The translations under genes were made by a program, and so were the position numbers. Shown here piece by piece: positions 59,862-64,000 of a stretch of 64,000 nt of DNA. Position 1 is the first letter of the stretch; each line of letters begins with the position of its first letter. The DNA comes from Aerococcus tenax (GTDB lineage: Bacteria; Bacillota; Bacilli; Lactobacillales; Aerococcaceae), in assembly GCF_003286645.3 (NCBI RefSeq), contig NZ_CP127382.2, positions 1,364,001-1,428,000 of the forward strand, written 5' to 3'. A model generated the notes under the pieces. That model made no database searches, was not told the origin of the DNA, and saw nothing but the letters and a program-made list of their open reading frames with translations.

Positions 59862-61082
59862 TTAGTTGCGGTGAGAGGCATTTAATTCATAATCATACTT
59901 CGTATGATGATTGAATAGCGCGTATAGGCATTTAAGCAGCTTATTCATACACGCTATAACAGCTACCTTATGGCATTTATTAAAGGGTGGCTGTTTTTTT
60001 GTATAGTAATAATCAACGATATGATTTGGTGCATGTCTCTGGGCACGGATCATATTAGTGATAATGACATAAAGTATTTTTCTAGCTTTTCTGTTGCCTC
60101 GCTTATTGATATGGTCTTGGCCTGTATATTTACCCGATTGATAGCGTCGAATATCAATCCCTACATAGGCGTTTAATTGTTTATGGTTCTTAAATCGAGA
60201 TAAATCACCCAGCTCTGCAATTAATTGACAAGCTGAAAGCTCACCAATTCCTGGCACGCTAGAGTAAATTGTAAATTCAGAAAACTGACTTCCCAAAGTA
60301 ATCATCTTATCTTGAATAATTTCTTTTTGGTTGATTAATTTTTTTAGATGTGTGGCATAAAAACTGAGCACCTGACAATAAAAGCTGTCCTTATGGACAG
60401 AAGGATAAGCAGAAGTTGCACATTCAATAATTTGATCAGCTTTTTGAAAGGCCCTTTGATTTGAGATATTTTTTGATGTTGATTTTTTCAATACATTTTT
60501 GATAATAGTTCGCGAAGTTTCTAACACATAATCAGGATGTGGATAGTTTTCAATAATGGTTAAAGCAAATACATTTTTTAACTTAGAAAAAGCTTGTTCT
60601 ATACCAGGAAAGCAAAGATAGACAGCTTCTAAAAGCTTAACATATAATCTATCGATAGCTTCTTGTAGCTCGAGATAATAAGCATTCATGCGCTTCATTT
60701 CTTCATAAAGCGGCCCTTTCATTACCGAAGGGTGAAAGTCGAAAATAGACATAACTTGTGCTAATTTATGAGCATCTGCTTGGTCTGTTTTATTCCTTCT
60801 TAGTGTCAGGCCATTGGATCGATTATATACTTCTAAAGGATTCAAACTGTGGTAAGTTATATGATTTTCGTGACAAAAACGTTCAAGAGGTTTTGAATAA
60901 ATACCTGTCGTTTCAAAAGCAAGAGCCACTTGACCAGGAATCCTTCGGATATCCTGTAATAGCTTTTCAAAGCCCATAGAAGTGAATTTCAAAAGGCTTT
61001 CCTCAATACATCTATTATTTTTATACAGAACTTGTGTCGCTTTTCCTTTGGAAACATCAAAAGCATAGATATAGTTAACCAT
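59862..61082 (-). CDS. IS110-family transposase
   Basis: A 406-aa recombinase with the N-terminal DEDD RuvC-like domain (YAFDVSKGKATQV; FETTGIY; the Asp pair in NKTDQADAHKLA) and the C-terminal Transposase_20 domain with the catalytic-Ser region (VPGIGELSACQLIAELGDLSRF, GNRKARKILY). It has no frameshift. Start at ATG 61082 after AAAGGAAG; the frame could open two codons earlier at TTG. In this family target and donor choice is directed by a bridge RNA encoded at the element end. Confidence 0.92.
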   Translation of the reverse strand: MVNYIYAFDVSKGKATQVLYKNNRCIEESLLKFTSMGFEKLLQDIRRIPGQVALAFETTGIYSKPLERFCHENHITYHSLNPLEVYNRSNGLTLRRNKTDQADAHKLAQVMSIFDFHPSVMKGPLYEEMKRMNAYYLELQEAIDRLYVKLLEAVYLCFPGIEQAFSKLKNVFALTIIENYPHPDYVLETSRTIIKNVLKKSTSKNISNQRAFQKADQIIECATSAYPSVHKDSFYCQVLSFYATHLKKLINQKEIIQDKMITLGSQFSEFTIYSSVPGIGELSACQLIAELGDLSRFKNHKQLNAYVGIDIRRYQSGKYTGQDHINKRGNRKARKILYVIITNMIRAQRHAPNHIVDYYYTKKQPPFNKCHKVAVIACMNKLLKCLYALFNHHTKYDYELNASHRN

Positions 61083-61260
61083 CTTCAACTTCCTTTCTTG
61101 ATGACTTGAAAGACTTTCACCTCATTGTTCTTATCTTAATTTCCTAAACACGTGCTCGTAGCTCAACATACTTAAACCAAAATTAAAAACAAGAGTGAAA
61201 GAATCCATTTTTTAATTCGGGCTCGTAGCCCTAGAGTGCTTGAACGGATTATTCTTTCAC
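59862..61260 (-). mobile_element. IS110-family insertion sequence (outer ends not resolved)
   Basis: A complete transposase gene flanked by non-coding DNA: about 120 bases 3' and about 200 bases 5', the latter strongly structured. IS110 elements make no target duplication and have no obvious inverted ends, so the borders are estimates. It sits between two terminators (59677-59707 and 61286-61321). Confidence 0.7.
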
Positions 61261-61262
61261 TT
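61150..61262 (-). ncRNA. Candidate bridge RNA region of the IS110 element
   Basis: Directly upstream of the transposase, GTGAAAGAATCC (61195-61206) pairs with the right part of 61246-61260 (ATTCTTTCAC) around an inner GGGCT-CGT-AGCCC hairpin (61219-61231); GCTCGTAGC recurs at 61154-61162. A long imperfect stem with internal loops 5' of the gene is the layout described for IS110-group bridge RNAs. Assignment is inferred from position and fold. Confidence 0.4.
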
Positions 61263-61271
61263 ACACTATAT

Positions 61272-61321
61272 CTAAAAAAAGAAATAGCTCGAAGATAAAT
61301 CCGTCGATCTACCTTCGAGCT
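61272..61321 (-). terminator. Terminator behind the double-NBD ABC gene
   Basis: AGCTCGAAG (61286-61294) / CTTCGAGCT (61313-61321), nine perfect pairs, followed on the minus strand by a T-rich run. It is 80 bases after the stop codon. Confidence 0.75.
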
Positions 61322-61401
61322 AATCTTAGTATGTTTTTACTATTCAGTAAAAAATTCGTATTCTTACTTAGAAGTTAATCCATTGATAAATAATTGCTTT
61401 T

Positions 61402-63072
61402 TTAATCTAAGTTTTGTTGCATTTCACGGTCGTAATCGACAAATTTACGGATAAAGGTATAGGGATCGACCAAGTCCAATTGCCTTGCAAAGGTGGTTAA
61501 ACTGGTTTCCCTTAAGCCGGCCTTATTGAGATAGGCTGGCATAGTCGCCACATCCACCGGTAAAGCATCAATAATCAAATGCCCCTCTGACATAATCAAG
61601 GTCCGGCGACTATACTCTAGCATAACTTCAATGTCATGGGTGGTCATCATAATCGCAATCTGGTATTGACTATTTAAGTTTTGCAAGGTATTCATAATGG
61701 CGCGGAAGTGTACAAAATCGCGGCCTTCAGTGATCTCTTCAACCACCAGTAATTTAGGCTCTTTTAATAGTGACCGAGCCATGGCCAGTCGGAGTTTGGA
61801 AATCTCCGAAAGATGGTCTAAGGGGAAATCTAAGAGATTATCCAAGTTAACCATGGCTAGAACCTGATTAAACTTGTCTTTGAGCTCATCATCCTGGTAA
61901 TCACCTTCCGCTAAGACGGGACTTTGGGCCAGGTAGTCTGCAACGGTTTCTGCTCGCGATTGACTAATATTGGTCACATCGTCATTAGTAATCAAGCCGA
62001 CATTGCGGCGGAGATGGTCAAATTGGTCCAGGGAAAGTTCTTGACCCAACCACTTAATCGTTCCCATCTGAGGCCTTAGGGAGCCACTACACAATTGAGC
62101 TAGGAGGGTCTTGCCGCTGCCATTAGGGCCGACGACACTCAGCATTTCTTCTTGGTTAATTTTAAGGTTAATATTGTGGAGCCCCCGCTGATTGCTCTCA
62201 TTAACAAGGGCTGATACATTATCGAGTTCGAGGAGAACTTCTTTGTTTTCTTGATAACGAAAACGTGGCAGGGTCATAATCCAGTTTTCGATTCTCTGCC
62301 TTAGCTGTGGCCCGAAAATATGTTTGACATCTTGGATATTATAAACGTCTTTTAAAGGATAAGCCGCGTAGCGCATGGCGGTAATATAGAAGGGTTCACG
62401 AATGCCTAAGGGATTTAATATACCACTTTCCAAGAGGGCCTTAAGCTGGCCATCGAACACAATCCTCCCTTCTGAAAAGACTAAGACGCGGTCAATGGGA
62501 CGGGACATCATTGCTTCCAATTGGTGTTCAGAAATAATAATAGTAGCATCAGTATGGACGTGGTAATCATCAATAATATCGATAAAGACCTTTTGTTGTT
62601 TAGGAGCCAGGGTCTTTAAGGGTTCGTCAAAAATATAGATTTCATTATCTTCTTTTAAGATGTGGGACATGCGGTGGATTTCTTTTTCCCCACGAGAAAG
62701 TGCCTGGTATTCTTCCGGTTGTAATTCGCAATCGACCAGTTCATACCAACGCTTTTCGATAGCCTTTTTGTGGTGGTTAACCGATTCATTGGGGTTGTCA
62801 TCGATCTTCTCATCAATCACATCGCGAATTGCCGTTCCGTCAACTGGCTTGGCAGACTCACCACTGTGAATAATTTCACCAGAAAACTCGCCATCCTCCG
62901 GTAGCTCACCCTTCAAGGCTTTAAGAAAAGTTGACTTACCTGATTCATTGGCACCTAGGATTAAAATTTTCTCACCATGGTTTAGGGTTATGTTGATATC
63001 TCTTAATGCCATCCGATATTGACGGGGATATCGGTAGCTAAAGTGACGCATCTGAATCCACGGGCTAGACAC
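61402..63072 (-). CDS. ABC ATPase with two fused nucleotide-binding domains (ECF/CbiO-YkoD-like)
   Basis: A 556-aa cytoplasmic protein with two ABC domains. Domain 1 (~1-240): Walker A GANESGKST, signature LSRGEKE, Walker B IYIFDEPL. Domain 2 (~285-520): Walker A GPNGSGKT, a degenerate signature LSEISKLRL and Walker B LLVVEEIT, in which the Walker B Asp is Glu. Such double-NBD proteins energise ECF/vitamin or ModF-like systems, but no membrane partner is adjacent. Start is GTG (63070-63072) with GAGGAGGAG upstream. Confidence 0.75.
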   Translation of the reverse strand: MSSPWIQMRHFSYRYPRQYRMALRDINITLNHGEKILILGANESGKSTFLKALKGELPEDGEFSGEIIHSGESAKPVDGTAIRDVIDEKIDDNPNESVNHHKKAIEKRWYELVDCELQPEEYQALSRGEKEIHRMSHILKEDNEIYIFDEPLKTLAPKQQKVFIDIIDDYHVHTDATIIISEHQLEAMMSRPIDRVLVFSEGRIVFDGQLKALLESGILNPLGIREPFYITAMRYAAYPLKDVYNIQDVKHIFGPQLRQRIENWIMTLPRFRYQENKEVLLELDNVSALVNESNQRGLHNINLKINQEEMLSVVGPNGSGKTLLAQLCSGSLRPQMGTIKWLGQELSLDQFDHLRRNVGLITNDDVTNISQSRAETVADYLAQSPVLAEGDYQDDELKDKFNQVLAMVNLDNLLDFPLDHLSEISKLRLAMARSLLKEPKLLVVEEITEGRDFVHFRAIMNTLQNLNSQYQIAIMMTTHDIEVMLEYSRRTLIMSEGHLIIDALPVDVATMPAYLNKAGLRETSLTTFARQLDLVDPYTFIRKFVDYDREMQQNLD

Positions 63073-63220
63073 GCTGACTCCTCCTCTTATAAACTAGTAT
63101 CATTCTAATAAATATAGCACAAAAGCTGGACTTAGCCTAATATTTTATGAAAAATCCCTAAAATTTATTTTGTATAATACTATTTTAACTATGCCAAGCA
63201 AAAAGCACCACTGAAAGGAT

Positions 63221-63234
63221 TTCAAGCGCTTACA
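63221..63234. promoter_or_regulatory. cre-like palindrome
   Basis: TTCAAGCGCTTACA, reverse TGTAAGCGCTTGAA, 12 of 14 cre positions. It lies between the ABC gene start (149 bases away) and the murB end, so it could act on the ABC gene. Confidence 0.35.
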
Positions 63235-63263
63235 AATATCTCCTTGATTTTCACGATTATATG

Positions 63264-63295
63264 AAAAAAGCCCTAGGGCATATCCACTAGAGCTT
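63264..63295 (-). terminator. Terminator of murB
   Basis: AAGCCCTAG (63268-63276) / CTAGAGCTT (63287-63295) with one mismatch, then six T on the minus strand. Confidence 0.75.
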
Positions 63296-63344
63296 ATCCT
63301 TAATATATTATTCCTTTTATCCCATCTCTGGTGACCAGATAGGC

Positions 63345-64000
63345 TTACTTGGGATCGCGACCAATAATCCGGACTTCGGTTTCCAAGGTTACGTTGAATT
63401 CTTTTTTGATCACTTCTTGGACGTGGTGGATCACCGCTAGATAATCAGCCGCAGTGGCATGATCAATATTTACAATAAAACCTGCATGTTTTTTTGAGAC
63501 TTGAGCCCCACCAACCGTATAACCTTGGAGGTCAGCGGCTTGAACAAGTTGGCCGGTAAAGTGCCCCTTGGGCCGCTTAAAGACGCTACCACAAGAAGGC
63601 AAGTCGAGGGGTTGCTTGGATTCACGAAGTTGAGTTAAGTGGTCCATTCTCCCCTTAATTTGTTCATAGTCGCCAGGTTTTAGGTCGAAGACTACACTCA
63701 CCACACAGTCACCATTATCTTGGATAATACTGTGACGGTAGGAAAAGTTTAAGTCTTCATTAGTATAAGTCTTTAAGTCACCAAACTTATCGACCACTTG
63801 GACACTTAAGGGAAGATCCTTAATCTCGCCATCATAGGCCCCAGCATTCATATAGATCGCTCCCCCAACACTACCAGGGATCCCGCAAGCAAATTCCAGT
63901 CCCGTTAAAGCCGCATCACAAGCAGCCCGGGTCACGTCAATAATGCGCGCCCCCGCCTCAGCGAAGACCTGGTGATCTTTCACTTCAATGGCTGCCATTT
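63345..64000 (-). CDS. murB: UDP-N-acetylenolpyruvoylglucosamine reductase, 3' part
   Basis: The C-terminal ~218 residues of MurB, cut by the window edge; the true N-terminus with the first FAD motif lies beyond base 64000. MurB reduces UDP-GlcNAc-enolpyruvate to UDP-MurNAc with NADPH in peptidoglycan synthesis. Visible: [28 protein letters not shown], catalytic Ser in SCGSVFKRP, and the Glu in ETEVRIIG near the end. A terminator follows. Confidence 0.93.
   Translation of the reverse strand, partial: MAAIEVKDHQVFAEAGARIIDVTRAACDAALTGLEFACGIPGSVGGAIYMNAGAYDGEIKDLPLSVQVVDKFGDLKTYTNEDLNFSYRHSIIQDNGDCVVSVVFDLKPGDYEQIKGRMDHLTQLRESKQPLDLPSCGSVFKRPKGHFTGQLVQAADLQGYTVGGAQVSKKHAGFIVNIDHATAADYLAVIHHVQEVIKKEFNVTLETEVRIIGRDPK

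Noticed and set aside
1-64000. CRISPR arrays, tRNA, rRNA, prophage or integrative element borders
   Set aside because: No regularly spaced direct repeats, tRNA-like cloverleaves, or integrase/phage genes were seen; only the group II intron and the IS110 element are mobile.

Overview
The window is chromosomal DNA of a low-GC Gram-positive bacterium of the order Lactobacillales, most likely Aerococcus. Pointers are bifunctional GshF, pyruvate oxidase, a folT gene behind a THF riboswitch, PTS uptake of amino sugars, and above all a class Ie (metal-free) ribonucleotide reductase R2 of the 'VPK' type, which I recall being characterised from mollicutes and Aerococcus urinae. The genus is an inference; no rRNA or tRNA gene is visible. 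The density is ordinary for a core genome; there are two mobile elements and no CRISPR array or prophage.

Layout. 1-5.1 kb: a split ThrE-type exporter, pdxST with divergent pdxR, and a GNAT acetyltransferase. 5.1-10.3 kb: a quinone-reductase-like gene with a small partner, then a Ugp/Msm-type sugar or glycerol-phosphate ABC importer. 10.3-12.8 kb: a candidate structured small RNA whose terminator is followed exactly by a full-length group IIC intron. 12.8-21.4 kb: gshF, a nucleotidyltransferase-like gene, pyruvate oxidase, an ECF S component, an FMN reductase and two tandem phosphoglycerate mutase paralogues, one lacking the catalytic Glu. 21.5-25.3 kb: nrdF-nrdI-nrdE behind two NrdR boxes. 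25.6-30.5 kb: an amino-sugar operon (rpiR-nanE-PTS EIICBA-nagA) with a CcpA site at its start. 30.6-39.8 kb: a tyrosine phosphatase, a flavoprotein reductase with a TetR regulator, LysM/CAP proteins, a SigI-RsgI pair, deoC and a DUF3800 gene. 39.9-49.1 kb: a heterodimeric ABC exporter, riboswitch-controlled folT, an antiporter behind a fluoride-riboswitch-like leader, a YkvI-type transporter and an HrtAB-like exporter. 49.4-64 kb: pepC, a YebC regulator, a class A PBP, the trpXYZ-type ABC importer behind an apparent Trp attenuator, a hydrolase, a histidine phosphatase, an IS110 element, a double-NBD ABC ATPase and the 3' part of murB.

How the parts connect. Several operons carry readable cis control: PdxR-like box (pdxST), NrdR boxes (nrdFIE), cre (rpiR-nanE-PTS-nagA and the YkvI gene), THF riboswitch (folT), a fluoride-like riboswitch (antiporter), and a leader peptide with alternating hairpins (trpXYZ). 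Pyruvate oxidase (H2O2 producer), GshF (glutathione) and the metal-free RNR fit an oxidant-producing, possibly metal-limited lifestyle. A family of intergenic repeats with ends reading AGAGTGTGACA sits directly behind several stop codons.

The observations most worth a second look are the VPK-type R2e, the trpXYZ attenuator, the antiporter leader, the small RNA/intron junction, the stop-codon-associated repeats, and a PBP gene that seems to start at ATT.
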